NCBI GenBank assembly: GCA_944320355.1
Contig: CALUHC010000022.1
Span: forward strand, 1-64,000
Origin: an uncultured Prevotella sp.
GTDB lineage: Bacteria; Bacteroidota; Bacteroidia; Bacteroidales; Bacteroidaceae
Direction: 5' to 3'
Length of the DNA stretch: 64,000 nucleotides
The notes under the pieces are model-generated. The model worked only from the letters and a program-made list of their open reading frames with translations. It did not search any database and had not been told where the DNA came from. Each line of letters begins with the position of its first letter. The first letter of the stretch is position 1. The position numbers and the translations under genes are program-made. Of this stretch, positions 45,201-53,183 are shown piece by piece.

Positions 45201-46787
45201 GAGAACAAGATTCTCATAAAGAACCTCGACACCGTGCAGCTGAAGCTCAGCATAACGCCAAAGGAGCCGCTTGAAAACCAGTGGTGGTACAAGCCGGCGC
45301 AGATGGCGGCGCGTTTCCTGATGATGGTGCGCAGCGTAGGCATATCGTACCGCAACCAGTACTCCATGTCGCTGCCCGGATTCCTGCCCAGTGTGGGCGA
45401 TATGCTCGGCCAGCGTACCGGTGGCGTGATGTCGCCGGGACTCGACTTCGCCTTCGGCTTCACCGGCGACAGCTACCTGCAGAAGGCCTATGACAACGGC
45501 TGGCTGCTCACTAACGACAGCGTTGCCACGCCGGCCACAACCAACAGCAGCGAAGACTTGCAGATACGCATGACGCTTGAGCCAATACGCGACTTCAAGA
45601 TAGACCTCAACGCCAGCCGGACGGTGAACAAGTCGCGCAGCATACAATATATGTATGAGGGTATGCCGACCACCCAGAGCGGCACGTTCACCATGACCAC
45701 CATAAGCCTCAAGGGGGCGTTCGAGGGCATGGGCGACGCCAGCAACGGCTATGCCTCGAAGACGTTCGAGAAGTTCTGCGCGTCGATAGACGGCTTCCGG
45801 GACCGCGTGCAGGCCCGGTATGCCAACGCCCGCTACCCGCAGGGGGTCACCGATGCCAACAACATCGACCTCTCCGGCTCGCCATACAACCCCGAGCTGG
45901 GCCAGGTCAACCGCTACAGCGCCGATGTGCTCATACCGGCGTTCCTCGCTGCCTACACCTCAAGCGGCGGCTCGTCGCTCGACATATTCCCCACGCTGAA
46001 GAAGCTCCTGCCCAACTGGACCGTGAAGTACAGCGGGCTGGTGCGGCTGCCGTGGCTGCGCGACCACTTCAAGAGCATCAACATCAACCATTCTTACAAG
46101 AGCGTGTATGCCGTGGGCAGCTATGCCACATACAGCACCTACCACGAATACATGGACGGGCTGGGCTTCATCAGCGACGCCACCACGGGCAACCCCATAC
46201 CGAACAGCATGTACAACGTGAGCACGGTGAGCATAAACGAGGCTTTCTCGCCGCTCATCGGCTTCGACATGACGCTCAACAACAACCTTACCTGCAAGCT
46301 CGAATACCGCACTACGCGCGTGCTCAGCCTCAGCATGACCAGCATCCAGATAAACGAGGCGCTGAGCAAGGACTGGGTGATAGGCATGGGCTACAAGATA
46401 AGCAACTTCCGCCTCTTCGGCAGCGGCACCTCGCGCAAAATCAAGAAGACGCAGCGTGGCAGCGGCAAGGCCGCCGACGCGGGCAAGACCACCGCAACCT
46501 CAAACGCCCGTTCCACCGGGGTGAACCACGACCTCAACCTGCGGCTCGACATATCGTTCCGCAAGCAGGCGTCCATCACGCGCGACATCGCCACCGTCAC
46601 CAGTGCGGCCAGCAGCGGCAACTCGGCCTTCCGTATGTCGTTCTCGGCCGACTACACGCTGTCCCGCCTGCTCACTCTTTCTGCCTATTATGACCGCCAG
46701 ACCAACACTCCGCTGCTGTCCAGCAGCAGCTATCCCACCACCACGCAGGACTTCGGCCTCAGCCTGAAGTTCTCGCTGACGCGCTGA
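39222..46787 (+). CDS. sprA: SprA, outer-membrane translocon of the type IX secretion system
   Basis: 2521 residues. A signal peptide (RILYILISLVGVCALA) is followed by a long series of beta-strand-rich repeats with characteristic SprA segments such as FGVRTDMQFGKLKLQ, EGSDYSVDYSAGEVTILN, FMRMFLTNF and GSLDLVRGEWR. The length, the alternating aromatic strands throughout and the position after ruvA all match SprA/Sov. SprA forms a very large beta-barrel that lets folded T9SS clients cross the outer membrane. A client candidate, endonuclease I, is encoded at 16447. A Lys/Thr-rich segment near residues 1905-1960 (KKRTTTRKPKAAPKTRVP) is a likely disordered insert. Confidence 0.96.
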   Translation: MKKRILYILISLVGVCALAMPPQDDKTAQKRPAPKAQPRLAADDEAIPDSLLHPRWAVKKTAPMLVEDLDSSVLDLKMPDNIKQEVEYNDSLDVYLVGSKIGDTYINAPILMTPEEYRQWSERRAMHDFFRGKDAENVASGGKEKFSFTDMKFDLGPAEKIFGPGGVRIKTQGTAELKLGMTMKNIDNPSLPIRNRKTKAFDFDEKINLNMTGSVGDKVNMNLNYNTDATFDFDTKNIKLRYEGKEDEIIKLVEAGNVTFPSNSSLIKGASSLFGVRTDMQFGKLKLQTVISQKNSTTKSVSSKGGTQTTPFEIDVADYEENRHFFLSHYFRERYDQNMSSLPNVMSGINITRVEVWVTNKTGTTSNTRNIIALTDLGEGSNVSNPIWGGMGNVPPQNAANGEYQAMTTQYSAARDIDQANSVLDAISGFTGGVDYEKVQSARLLTSSEYTLNSSLGYISLRSTLQSDQVLAVAFEYTMNGVTYQVGEFASDNTETSQAIFVKSLKNTNNSPEMGNWRLMMKNVYYLASNVEKTKFRLDVKYQSDTTGVYLTYIPEQQVKDNIIIRVLGADRLDNNNKAHANGYFDYVEGYTVSNGRVFFPKAEPFGSYLYDYLVSAGVPADRAEHYAFTELYDQTKTSAKQIAEKNKYILTGQYKGTSANVISLGAYNVPQGSVVVTAGGVVLTEGSDYSVDYSAGEVTILNQSIIDAGTSVSVSLESNTDFGMTRKTMFGLNFEYDFTKDFFIGGTFQRLHEQALTSKVTMGSEPLNNILWGLNINWKKESQWLTNVLDKIPFLHLTQPSQISFTGEFAQLIAGQASGTQDNASYIDDFENTKNGIDVSDPHEWILSSTPSLFSESSDKEGLTSGFNRARLAWYNIDPLFTYQSSSLTPDHIRGDLNQLSNHYVREVYVSELYPNRDQSSYSGATATLDVLNLAYYPTERGPYNFTTGINPDGTLQNPTAKWGGMMRKLDTNDFETANIEYIEFWLLDPFIYTRGAADASSYGGDLYINLGEVSEDVLHDGKKFYESGMPVDGSGSFTTTQWGKIPVQATQTYAFATSSGSRALQDVGYNGLTDDEERTFESYTEFNNFVQTLANDSLRTAWTNDPANDNYHYFRGSDFDAAEMPILERYKRINNPQGNSPDNDNNNESYDTSYKTTPDVEDINQDYTLNEYERYYQYKISIRPEDLTEANIGNNYLADIREVTPTLRNGNRETVHWYKFRIPINSADAEKIGPISDFTSIRFMRMFLTNFQQPVVLRFGSLDLVRGEWRTYEQTLSNTAANSGTLETSAVNIEEHNDKQPVNYVLPPGISRVTDPSQSQLVESNEQALNMTVNNLSRDEAKAVYKNTNLDLRQYKRIQMFVHANALQQNTTNLQNDQLAVFIRLGSDYKNNYYEYEIPLELTPAGQYDRRSYEGCRAVWPEANMLDIDLSVFTAIKKARNSARATGTASYTTVYSDYDSDRPSNKVSVMGNPSLGEVKTMMIGVRNLSSSPKSGEVWVNELRLLEYNNKGGWAASGALNMQLSDFGTVNLTGKIMTDGFGGLEEGVAERSNDDYKTYSITANLELGKFFPDKAQVTIPFYYSVTKEETRPRYNPLDSDMELDDALESAASQRERDSIESIAVTKTTNTNLSFSNMRVGIKTKRHPMPYDPANFSFSYSHSHRYTSGETTVYEKEDNWSGSMNYSYTPVYKTFEPFKKLKGKSKWINFPKALGLNYLPQNISFNTEITRNYYELQERDLESTDGYQLPLNFSSQFLWNRDFSLRWDLTKNLHMNFQSATHAEIEEPYTPVNKDLYPDQYAVWKDSVKQSLKEFGTPLDYQQTFTASYQLPLNKLPIFDWLNADATYTATYTWVRGTELDDGTSLGNTITNNRNVNVNSTLNLETLYNHVPFLKKANEAFNKKRTTTRKPKAAPKTRVPATKTAKDSLMAQTKDDMKQAKELPRNKNTYQREITLKPDTTLTVAHGKKSKRLRVQARTKDGKPYKLKFKVIDENKILIKNLDTVQLKLSITPKEPLENQWWYKPAQMAARFLMMVRSVGISYRNQYSMSLPGFLPSVGDMLGQRTGGVMSPGLDFAFGFTGDSYLQKAYDNGWLLTNDSVATPATTNSSEDLQIRMTLEPIRDFKIDLNASRTVNKSRSIQYMYEGMPTTQSGTFTMTTISLKGAFEGMGDASNGYASKTFEKFCASIDGFRDRVQARYANARYPQGVTDANNIDLSGSPYNPELGQVNRYSADVLIPAFLAAYTSSGGSSLDIFPTLKKLLPNWTVKYSGLVRLPWLRDHFKSININHSYKSVYAVGSYATYSTYHEYMDGLGFISDATTGNPIPNSMYNVSTVSINEAFSPLIGFDMTLNNNLTCKLEYRTTRVLSLSMTSIQINEALSKDWVIGMGYKISNFRLFGSGTSRKIKKTQRGSGKAADAGKTTATSNARSTGVNHDLNLRLDISFRKQASITRDIATVTSAASSGNSAFRMSFSADYTLSRLLTLSAYYDRQTNTPLLSSSSYPTTTQDFGLSLKFSLTR

Positions 46788-46808
46788 CGGCTCCGGCGGC
46801 AGACACTT

Positions 46809-47540
46809 ATGCTTATGACGATAACACCGATAGCCTATTTCCGTTCGCCCTTCAAGAGCAAGTTTGGCGTGCCGAGGCAGAGCGGCTTGGTGGCCGGGCT
46901 GCGCGGGCGCATAGAGTTTGAGCCTGAATACCGTTGCGCCGACGCGCTGCGCGGGCTCGACGGCTATGACTACCTGTGGCTCATCTGGGGCTTCTCGGCC
47001 AATGCCGGCGCGGGCTGGAAGCCCACGGTGCGCCCTCCGAGGCTCGGCGGCAACAAGCGCATGGGGGTGTTTGCCACGCGCTCGCCGTTCCGTCCCAACG
47101 GCCTCGGGCTGTCGGCGGTCAGGCTGGAGCGCGTGGAGCTGGGCGCGGAGGGCGGTCCGGTGATACACGTTTCGGGCGCCGACCTCATGGACGGGACGCC
47201 CGTTTACGACATAAAGCCCTACCTTGCCTTTGCCGACAGCCACGCCGGCGCCCGTTGCGGCTTTGTGGCCGCACAGGGCTGGGCCACGCTGCGCGTGGAG
47301 TGCGAGCCGGGGCTGCTCGGCTGCATGGGCGAAAGCGATGCCGCGGCGTTGCTGGACGCGCTTGCCCAAGACCCGCGCCCGCACTATCAGGACGACCCTG
47401 GGCGTGTCTACGGTATGCCTTTTGGCGATTGGGATGTGCGTTTCACAGTGTCTGGCGGAGTGCTCCGCGTGGTGGCTGTCGAGCCTGCCGGACGGCTTTC
47501 GGGGGCGTGCCGGACGCCCGTTCCCGGCGAGAATGAATAG
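46809..47540 (+). CDS. trmO: tRNA (N6-threonylcarbamoyladenosine-37-N6)-methyltransferase
   Basis: 243 residues. The UPF0066/TrmO core shows ITPIAYFRSPF, GLDGYDYLWLIWGF, the signature FATRSPFRPNGLGLSAVRL and DLMDGTPVYDIKPYL. TrmO uses SAM to methylate t6A37 of some tRNAs and so tunes decoding. A TrmO-type C-terminal domain follows (from DAAALLDALAQDPRPHYQDD). A second ATG at 46815 would remove two residues. It follows sprA after 21 bp and may share its transcript. Confidence 0.93.
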   Translation: MLMTITPIAYFRSPFKSKFGVPRQSGLVAGLRGRIEFEPEYRCADALRGLDGYDYLWLIWGFSANAGAGWKPTVRPPRLGGNKRMGVFATRSPFRPNGLGLSAVRLERVELGAEGGPVIHVSGADLMDGTPVYDIKPYLAFADSHAGARCGFVAAQGWATLRVECEPGLLGCMGESDAAALLDALAQDPRPHYQDDPGRVYGMPFGDWDVRFTVSGGVLRVVAVEPAGRLSGACRTPVPGENE

Positions 47541-47582
47541 GGGCGGGGGTGCATGCTTTTTTCATGGCGGCCTTAGCGCATT

Positions 47583-47700
47583 GCGAAACGTGCCGTTTGG
47601 GCTTGCGAAACGGCACGTTTCAGGCGATGAAACGACCCGTTTCGCAAGCCCAAACGGCACGTTTCGCAACCCCACTGATTGTCAATGACTTACGGAGGCT
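47583..47700 (+). repeat. 22-bp palindromic array, four units plus tag (array 7)
   Basis: Units start at 47583, 47605, 47627 and 47649. AAACGTGCCGTTT and AAACGGCACGTTT alternate with AAACGACCCGTTT. The tag CCCCACTGATTGTCAATGAC follows the last unit. It lies between the convergent trmO and DUF4230 genes. Confidence 0.88.
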
Positions 47701-47767
47701 GCGCCGGCCGCTTGCCTGTGGGGCGGAGTCGGTGGCGGTATGCGTGGCTTGGCGGGACGCTTTGCGG

Positions 47768-48373
47768 TCACTTTCCCTCAAACCTTATTATGATGTTCTC
47801 GTGGCCCATGGCGCGGAGCATATCGCGGAACTGCGCGTCGGCGTTGTTTTCCGCGCTGCGAATGTTGGCCGGCGAGAGGCCGTTGCGCCTCATGGCCGCC
47901 GCCGCCCTTTGGTACATCTCCTCGCGGTCGGCCGCCGTCCAGCGCCCGCTTTCATAGAAAGACCTTGTCCGCGCCTCGTCTATGAAGTCTTGGTCGAGCA
48001 GGCTTATCGGCGGCAGCGTCACTGTTATGGTGTCGCCCTTCGTTGCTATCCAGCCGGGCTTGGCCTTGCCCAGGTCTATGCCGAGGCGCATGGTGCCGTA
48101 GTATATGCGCACGAGGTGGTCGTCACCGAACAGCCTCGGGCGCACCGTGTCCACGAGTTCCTCGTCGCTCACTGATAGGAACTCCCACTCTCCGATGGCC
48201 TTTATCGACTGTATCTGCTCGGGCGTGATGCCTATCTTCTTGTCGGAGCCTATGGTGATGGTGCTGTTGCTGGCCGTGTGGCCCGCCCATAGCAGCAGTG
48301 CCGCCACGGCGATGGCGGCCAGAGCCACGAGCGCGATGCGCGCGCGGCCTATCGTTTGTAGCATTTTTCTCAT
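47768..48373 (-). CDS. DUF4230-family membrane-anchored protein
   Basis: 201 residues with one N-terminal transmembrane helix (ALVALAAIAVAALLLWAG). The body has the DUF4230 pattern: an early 'EWEFLSVSDEELVDTV', 'GTMRLGIDLGKA', 'TITVTLPPISLLDQDFIDEARTRSFYESG' and a helical end. Its function is not established in the family. It overlaps the upstream DUF4230 gene by 4 bp (ATGA), so the two are translationally coupled paralogues in one operon. Confidence 0.88.
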   Translation of the reverse strand: MRKMLQTIGRARIALVALAAIAVAALLLWAGHTASNSTITIGSDKKIGITPEQIQSIKAIGEWEFLSVSDEELVDTVRPRLFGDDHLVRIYYGTMRLGIDLGKAKPGWIATKGDTITVTLPPISLLDQDFIDEARTRSFYESGRWTAADREEMYQRAAAAMRRNGLSPANIRSAENNADAQFRDMLRAMGHENIIIRFEGK

Positions 48374-49044
48374 CGCTCAATGGTTGTTTTGTCGAGTAAT
48401 GTGTTTATGTCGGCCTTTCCGAATTCCTTGCGGAAGGTTATGGTTATGTCGCTCTCGGCGTATCCCAGCTGCTCTATCATCGGTATCAGCACCCTTGCCG
48501 CGTTGCTGCGTGCGGTCTCTATGATGCCCATCCGCGGTATGGCGTCTATCACGGCTTGGCGTCCCTGCTGCTCGAAGACGGCCATCTCCGCGTCGGTGAA
48601 GCGCGAGCGGGTCAGCGCCACGTACTCTTTCGTCTCGCCGTGGTCTATCTTGCTCGATGTCAGCGCCACCTTCGGGTCGGGCAGTATTATGGTTATCTTG
48701 TTGCCGTGCCGCTCCACGTTCTTCTCCGAAAAGCCCTCGAAGTCGATGTACGCCTTCAGCCTTACGTCCATGGGTATGGCTATCTTGCGGTCGCCGAGCG
48801 GCAGCCGCACGCTGAAGTCGCGCTTCAGTATGTTCCCTTTCATGCGCACCACGTCGTCGTATGTCACAATCTTGTGTATGTTATATTCGGCTGTGTACAG
48901 CTTTGAGCACTTTTTCACCTGCGTTATCAGCGTGGGCAGCGTGTCTATTGTGGCTTCTGGCCTTTCAGTCCGTGCGCCTTCTTTCCGCGAGCAGGCGCAT
49001 AGCGTCGTGCAGGCGATGGCGATGCATATCATAAATCGTTTCAT
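48370..49044 (-). CDS. DUF4230-family lipoprotein
   Basis: 224 residues with a lipoprotein signal (CTTLCAC, Cys18). It is homologous in layout to the following gene: 'YTAEYNIHKIVTYDD', 'KIAIPMDVRLKAYIDFEGFSEKNVE', 'ITIILPDPKVALTSSKIDHGETKEYVALTRSRF'. The pair therefore consists of one lipidated and one helix-anchored member, possibly interacting in the periplasm. The promoter box is at 49168-49175. Confidence 0.88.
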   Translation of the reverse strand: MKRFMICIAIACTTLCACSRKEGARTERPEATIDTLPTLITQVKKCSKLYTAEYNIHKIVTYDDVVRMKGNILKRDFSVRLPLGDRKIAIPMDVRLKAYIDFEGFSEKNVERHGNKITIILPDPKVALTSSKIDHGETKEYVALTRSRFTDAEMAVFEQQGRQAVIDAIPRMGIIETARSNAARVLIPMIEQLGYAESDITITFRKEFGKADINTLLDKTTIER

Positions 49045-49374
49045 GTCGGTGGGCTTTAGTTTGTTCTCTTGTCTCTTCGGGCGGCCGTGCCTGCTGTCAG
49101 GCAGCGGCGCCAGGCTGGCGCTTCAGTGCCGGGCAGCCAGATGGCATGAGCCAGGGTTGCGCCTATACAAAGGTAATACAAATATTCCGGACAGGGCAAT
49201 CAAGGCATGGCTTTGTTGAAAAAAAAGCGAGGTTACGCAATTTTAACACAGAAAGGGAGCCTGCCATGCAATATTTCCCGCGCAGCCTCGTTAAACCATA
49301 GAGAGCGTTCTGCGTCATATAAGAGGTTGCAGCCTAAACAGGAAATATTGGAATTGAATATAAAAAATGATTTG
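49045..49374. other. Divergent promoter region between DUF4230 and DUF4890 genes
   Basis: Holds the minus-strand -7 box at 49168-49175 and the leader of the plus-strand gene at 49375. No other feature was seen. Confidence 0.5.
49168..49175 (-). promoter_or_regulatory. -7 box for the DUF4230 operon
   Basis: TACCTTTG on the minus strand, about 125 bp before the ATG at 49044. Confidence 0.5.
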
Positions 49375-49851
49375 ATGATGAGACGTAATATGTTTATATT
49401 GGCTGCCGCGATGGCGATGTGTGCTACCGTCATGGCGCAGGAGAAAGTTGCCGTAGACACGGCCCTGGTGAAGAAAAGAACTGAATATGTCGCAGAAAAA
49501 TACGCCCTTGACGGGCAGCAGTCGGCCAAGTTGCTTGAGCTGAACACCAAGTATGCCGATATCGTCGGGCGTTCGTTCGCGCCGCGTGGGGCAAGGAGAA
49601 ATTTCGACCGCGCAAGGCGCAATCCCACCGAGGGCGGCGTCCGGCTTCCGGAGCAGGGAAACAGCGTGAGGAGCGGCAGGCCAATGATGCCTGGCGGGAA
49701 GCGTGGCGGAATGTCAGCTCGCCGTGGCGAGATGAGAGAGAAGATGGCAGCCTATGACAAGGAGCTGCAGTCCATACTCACCGAAGAACAGTACAAGAGC
49801 TACAAGGCCGATATGGAGAAGAACGCCCCGAGGCGCGTCAGCGGCGAATGA
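49375..49851 (+). CDS. DUF4890/CpxP-Spy-like small periplasmic protein
   Basis: 158 residues from ATG 49375 with a signal peptide (MFILAAAMAMCATVMAQ). Two helical segments with the 'KKRTEYVAEKYALDGQQSAKLLELNTKYADIV' and 'KELQSILTEEQYKSYKADMEK' pattern flank a basic Gly/Arg-rich, probably disordered middle (about 70-120). The helices follow the LTxxQ-type heptads of Spy/CpxP-like proteins, which act as periplasmic chaperones or stress sensors. The role is inferred from layout only. Confidence 0.8.
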   Translation: MMRRNMFILAAAMAMCATVMAQEKVAVDTALVKKRTEYVAEKYALDGQQSAKLLELNTKYADIVGRSFAPRGARRNFDRARRNPTEGGVRLPEQGNSVRSGRPMMPGGKRGGMSARRGEMREKMAAYDKELQSILTEEQYKSYKADMEKNAPRRVSGE

Positions 49852-49995
49852 GACGTCTGTACAATAAGGAAAGTAGTGATTTAGGTTAATAAAATAGTGT
49901 TTTCATTAGTAGTTTTTGGCAAGCGAGCCAAGTTATTTAGATTAATAGTGGTGTAACTTTGAGGTGAATGGAAGGTGTTTTAGGATAGCATAGTG

Positions 49996-50030
49996 TGCGC
50001 CCAATCTGATTGGGCGCATTTCTTTTTTGT
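49996..50030 (+). terminator. Rho-independent terminator
   Basis: TGCGCCCAAT (49996-50005) and ATTGGGCGCA (50009-50018) form a perfect 10-bp stem with a three-base loop, followed by TTTCTTTTTTG. It ends transcription from the DUF4890-type gene, 145 bp after its stop. Confidence 0.85.
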
Positions 50031-50183
50031 GCGCCTGCCGTTTCCGTTTGTGCCACGCTGCGGGGCTGTGGCTCGCCGTTGGCGTGCGCCCGGGTGCGCG
50101 CTGTGGTGGCGGAGTCATGCCGGCCATGCGCGCTGCGCGGCAAAAAACTCGCCGGGGCGGGTGTGCGTGTCGCTTTTTTTTCG

Positions 50184-50192
50184 TAATTTTGC
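50184..50192 (+). promoter_or_regulatory. -7 box for the DUF4738 gene
   Basis: TAATTTTGC lies 26 bp before the ATG at 50218. Confidence 0.6.
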
Positions 50193-50217
50193 GGGGCAAA
50201 CAAACATATATTATCAG

Positions 50218-50763
50218 ATGAAGATAGTGATGCCGTGGTTGGCTGCGGGTGTCATGGCGTGCGCCTTGGCATCATGTGGCGGCAAGAAAGACAGCGACAA
50301 CATAATAACAACGAAGGTGGAGGCAAGCAAGCCGGCAGCTCCGGTGCGTATGCAAGACTACGAGCAGACGCGCGAAGTGGAGTTGTCGGGAAGCCTGTTG
50401 AAGTGTGACATACACCGCACGGCCGACGACAGTCTGGACATGGTGGCCGACGAGACGGGCCAGAAGTTTGTCGACAACCGCATAGAACTGGTGATAAGGC
50501 GGGCCGACGGAAGCGTGTTCTTCAAGAAGACATTCACAAAAAAGACCTTCAGCGAGTATCTTGACGACGATTATCGGCAGACCGGCATATTGGAGGGGCT
50601 GGTGTTCGACCGTGTGGACGGCTCGTCGCTGAAGTTCGCCGCGAGCGTCAGCCATCCGCAGACAGACGAGTACATACCGCTTGTTGTCACGGTGTCGGCT
50701 ACCGGTGGCATGGACATTGAGCGTGACACACAGCTCGACACGAGCGGCGAGGAGGAGGAATGA
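50218..50763 (+). CDS. DUF4738-type lipoprotein
   Basis: 181 residues from ATG 50218 with a lipoprotein signal (ACALASC). The body has a 'YEQTREVELSGSLLKCDIHRTADDSLDMV' strand pair, 'NRIELVIRRADGSVFFKKTFTKKTF' and 'HPQTDEYIPLVVTVSATGGMDIERD', which is the DUF4738 layout found in Bacteroidales. Function unknown. The upstream extension of the frame overlaps the terminator and promoter and is not translated. It is a single-gene unit. Confidence 0.82.
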   Translation: MKIVMPWLAAGVMACALASCGGKKDSDNIITTKVEASKPAAPVRMQDYEQTREVELSGSLLKCDIHRTADDSLDMVADETGQKFVDNRIELVIRRADGSVFFKKTFTKKTFSEYLDDDYRQTGILEGLVFDRVDGSSLKFAASVSHPQTDEYIPLVVTVSATGGMDIERDTQLDTSGEEEE

Positions 50764-51097
50764 GCCGCCTGCCCTTTGGGCGTTTGCCGCATGAAGGGCC
50801 GCTCTCCTTGTGCCAGACAGCGGAGGCGGCCTTGCAGGCTGTCATCAAGCGCAGCGGGATGGCGGCCGCGACAGCCCTTCATATTTGCGTCATCTCAATG
50901 GGATTGGCAGGAGCTTGAGGCTTGGTTCCGCGGCGGTATGGTGGTCGGCGTGCAAATGTTGCGCTGCCTGTTGGCGCGCCGTTTGCGGCGGTCTCATGGT
51001 CGCCGTGTCCGTGAACTTGGCTGCCGGTTGTTTGCCGTCAAGCTCCTGCCAGTCTGTTTCCTTGTGTTCTTTTTGGCATTGCCGCCTGTAGCGGCGG
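50764..51097. other. Gap without recognised features
   Basis: A 334-bp convergent gap between the DUF4738 gene and nadB. I see only short, compositionally biased frames and a small CCGCCTGTAGCGGCGG hairpin near 51080. Confidence 0.5.
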
Positions 51098-52687
51098 TCA
51101 TTTCTTGTCGTAGGCGTGTACGGGATAGTCTATCGTGTAGTGCAGCCCGCGGCATTCCTTGCGTTCCAGTGCCCAGCGCGTGATGAGGTATCCCACGTTT
51201 ATCATGTTGCGCAGCTCGCAGATGTCGCGGCTGGCCTTTACGCGCTTGAACAGCCGCTCGGTCTCCTCGTAGAGCATATCGAGGCGGTCCCAGGCGCGGT
51301 GCAGGCGCAGGTCGGAGCGCACTATGCCCACGTAGTTGCTCATTATCTGTCCCACTTCCTTGACGCTTTGCGTTATCAGCACTTTCTCTTCGTTGGTCAT
51401 GGTGCCCTCGTCGTTCCATTCGGGCACGCGGTCGTTGAAGTCGTACTCATCGACGTGTGCCAGCGAGTGGCGTGCCGCCGCGTCGGCGTAGACCACGGCC
51501 TCTATGAGCGAGTTGCTGGCCAGGCGGTTGCCGCCGTGCAGGCCGGTGCACGAGCACTCGCCGATGGCATAGAGCCGCTCTATGCTCGACTCTCCGTTCA
51601 GGTCCACCTTTATGCCTCCGCACATATAGTGGGCGGCCGGGCGCACGGGAATGTAGTCGGTGGTGATGTCGATGCCTATCGACTTGCACTTTGCGTAGAT
51701 GTTAGGGAAGTGGCGCTTTGTCTCCTCCGGGTCCTTGTGGGTCACGTCCAGATAGACGTGGTCTATGCCGTGTATCTTCATCTCCTTGTCTATGGCGCGG
51801 GCCACGATGTCGCGCGGGGCCAGCGACAGGCGCTTGTCGTACTTCTCCATGAACGAGCTGCCGTCGGGCAGGCGCAATATGCCGCCGTAGCCGCGCATGG
51901 CCTCGGTGATGAGGAAGGCGGGGTGGGTCTCGCCGGGGTGGTAGAGCGCCGTGGGGTGGAACTGCACGAACTCCATGTCGGCCACGGTTCCCTTGGCCCG
52001 GTAGACCATTGCCTCGCCGTCGCCTGTGGCTATCACGGGGTTGGTTGTGCTTTGATATACGGCTCCGCATCCTCCTGTGCACATCAGTGTCACCTTGCTC
52101 AGGTACGTGTCCACCTTCTGCGTGTCGGGGTTTAGCACGTATGCGCCGTAGCATTGTATGTGTGGCGAGCGCCTTGTGACGCGCACACCGAGGTGGTGCT
52201 GGGTTATTATCTCCACGGCAAAGTGGTTCTCCTTTATCTCTATGTCGGGGTTGTTGCGCACGGCCTCCATCAGCCCGCGCTGTATCTCGGCGCCGGTGTC
52301 GTCGGCGTGGTGCAGTATGCGGAACTCCGAGTGGCCGCCCTCGCGGTGCAGGTCGTAGCGGCCGTCGGCCTTCTTGTCGAAGTTCACCCCCCAGCTCACC
52401 AGCTCCCTTATTTGTGCCGGGGCGTTGCGCACCACCTGTTCCACGGCGCGGCGGTCGCTGATATAGTCGCCGGCTATCATTGTGTCCTCTATGTGCTTCT
52501 CGAAATTGTCGACTTCCAAGTTGGTCACCGAGGCCACGCCGCCTTGCGCGAACGAGGTGTTGGCCTCTTCGAGCGAGGTCTTGCATATCATGCATACCTT
52601 GCCCTTGTGCGCCCGTGCTATCTTCAGGGCGTAGCTCATACCGGCGACTCCTGCGCCGATAATCAGAAAATCGTACTTAAAAACCAT
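51098..52687 (-). CDS. nadB: L-aspartate oxidase
   Basis: 529 residues, full length. FAD-binding IIGAGVAGMSYALK starts the protein. Other family motifs are NTSFAQGGVASV, HREGGHSEFRILH, FVQFHPTALYH, GEVR-like ITEAMRGYGG and GECSCTGLHGGNRLASNSLIEAVVY. The C-terminal helical domain ends in LIEAV-type helices. It oxidises L-aspartate to iminoaspartate, the first step of NAD synthesis. nadA and nadC are not adjacent. A -7 box at 52845-52853 would give a leader of about 150 nt. Confidence 0.96.
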   Translation of the reverse strand: MVFKYDFLIIGAGVAGMSYALKIARAHKGKVCMICKTSLEEANTSFAQGGVASVTNLEVDNFEKHIEDTMIAGDYISDRRAVEQVVRNAPAQIRELVSWGVNFDKKADGRYDLHREGGHSEFRILHHADDTGAEIQRGLMEAVRNNPDIEIKENHFAVEIITQHHLGVRVTRRSPHIQCYGAYVLNPDTQKVDTYLSKVTLMCTGGCGAVYQSTTNPVIATGDGEAMVYRAKGTVADMEFVQFHPTALYHPGETHPAFLITEAMRGYGGILRLPDGSSFMEKYDKRLSLAPRDIVARAIDKEMKIHGIDHVYLDVTHKDPEETKRHFPNIYAKCKSIGIDITTDYIPVRPAAHYMCGGIKVDLNGESSIERLYAIGECSCTGLHGGNRLASNSLIEAVVYADAAARHSLAHVDEYDFNDRVPEWNDEGTMTNEEKVLITQSVKEVGQIMSNYVGIVRSDLRLHRAWDRLDMLYEETERLFKRVKASRDICELRNMINVGYLITRWALERKECRGLHYTIDYPVHAYDKK

Positions 52688-52844
52688 ATAGCATCTTGTT
52701 TTCTTGTTACTTGCAAAGTCGGTGCGGACGGGCGCAAAGCAAGTGGGCTTGCCGTTTGGCTGGTGTCGCTCTGCCTGCTCAAGGCAGGTGCAGGCGAGCG
52801 CAATGTTGGCTTGTTCGCGTATTGCCGAGTGCAGCTTTGCTTAT

Positions 52845-52853
52845 GCAAAAGTA
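52845..52853 (-). promoter_or_regulatory. -7 box for nadB
   Basis: TACTTTTGC on the minus strand, about 160 bp before the start codon. Confidence 0.55.
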
Positions 52854-52941
52854 CATAAAAAAATCGAAACGCAATGTCGTAGTGGGCATAAATAAGCATG
52901 GCCTCCGCCGTGCCAAAAATCAAGGGTTGCCATTTAGTGTT

Positions 52942-53045
52942 GCGAAACGGCCTGTTTCAGGCGATGAAACGGCCCGTTTCGCCGTGCAATATGTGCCGTT
53001 TCGGAGGCCAAAACGGCCTGTTTCGCAACCCCGCTGATTATCAGT
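52942..53045 (+). repeat. 22-bp palindromic array, four units plus tag (array 8)
   Basis: Units start at 52942, 52964, 52986 and 53008, with cores AAACGGCCTGTTT, AAACGGCCCGTTT, ATATGTGCCGTTT and AAACGGCCTGTTT. The tag CCCCGCTGATTATCAG follows, itself a palindrome over CTGATTATCAG. Confidence 0.87.
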
Positions 53046-53126
53046 TGGTTGCAAGGCTGGCCGGGGCTGTCATGCAAGTGCCGGGAATTGGGGGCGTCCG
53101 TCTGCCCATATTTGCCTGCGCTTGAT

Positions 53127-53158
53127 TTTGCCGGGCGATTTATTTTTGTTAATTTTGC
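53127..53158 (+). promoter_or_regulatory. Promoter for the PBP4-type peptidase gene
   Basis: TTTG (53127-53130), 19 bases, TAATTTTGC (53150-53158). Full consensus, 26 bp before ATG 53184. Confidence 0.72.
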
Positions 53159-53183
53159 ACTTGCAAACAGCGAGCAATTACCG

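Larger units (their letters stand above)
49852..50217. other. Gap between DUF4890 and DUF4738 genes
   Basis: Contains an intrinsic terminator at 49996-50030 and the promoter at 50184-50192. The rest shows no feature. Confidence 0.55.
52688..53183. other. Divergent gap between nadB and the PBP4-type gene
   Basis: Holds the nadB promoter box (52845-52853, minus), the 22-bp array at 52942-53029 with its tag, and the promoter of the peptidase gene (53127-53158). No coding frame is supported. Confidence 0.6.
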
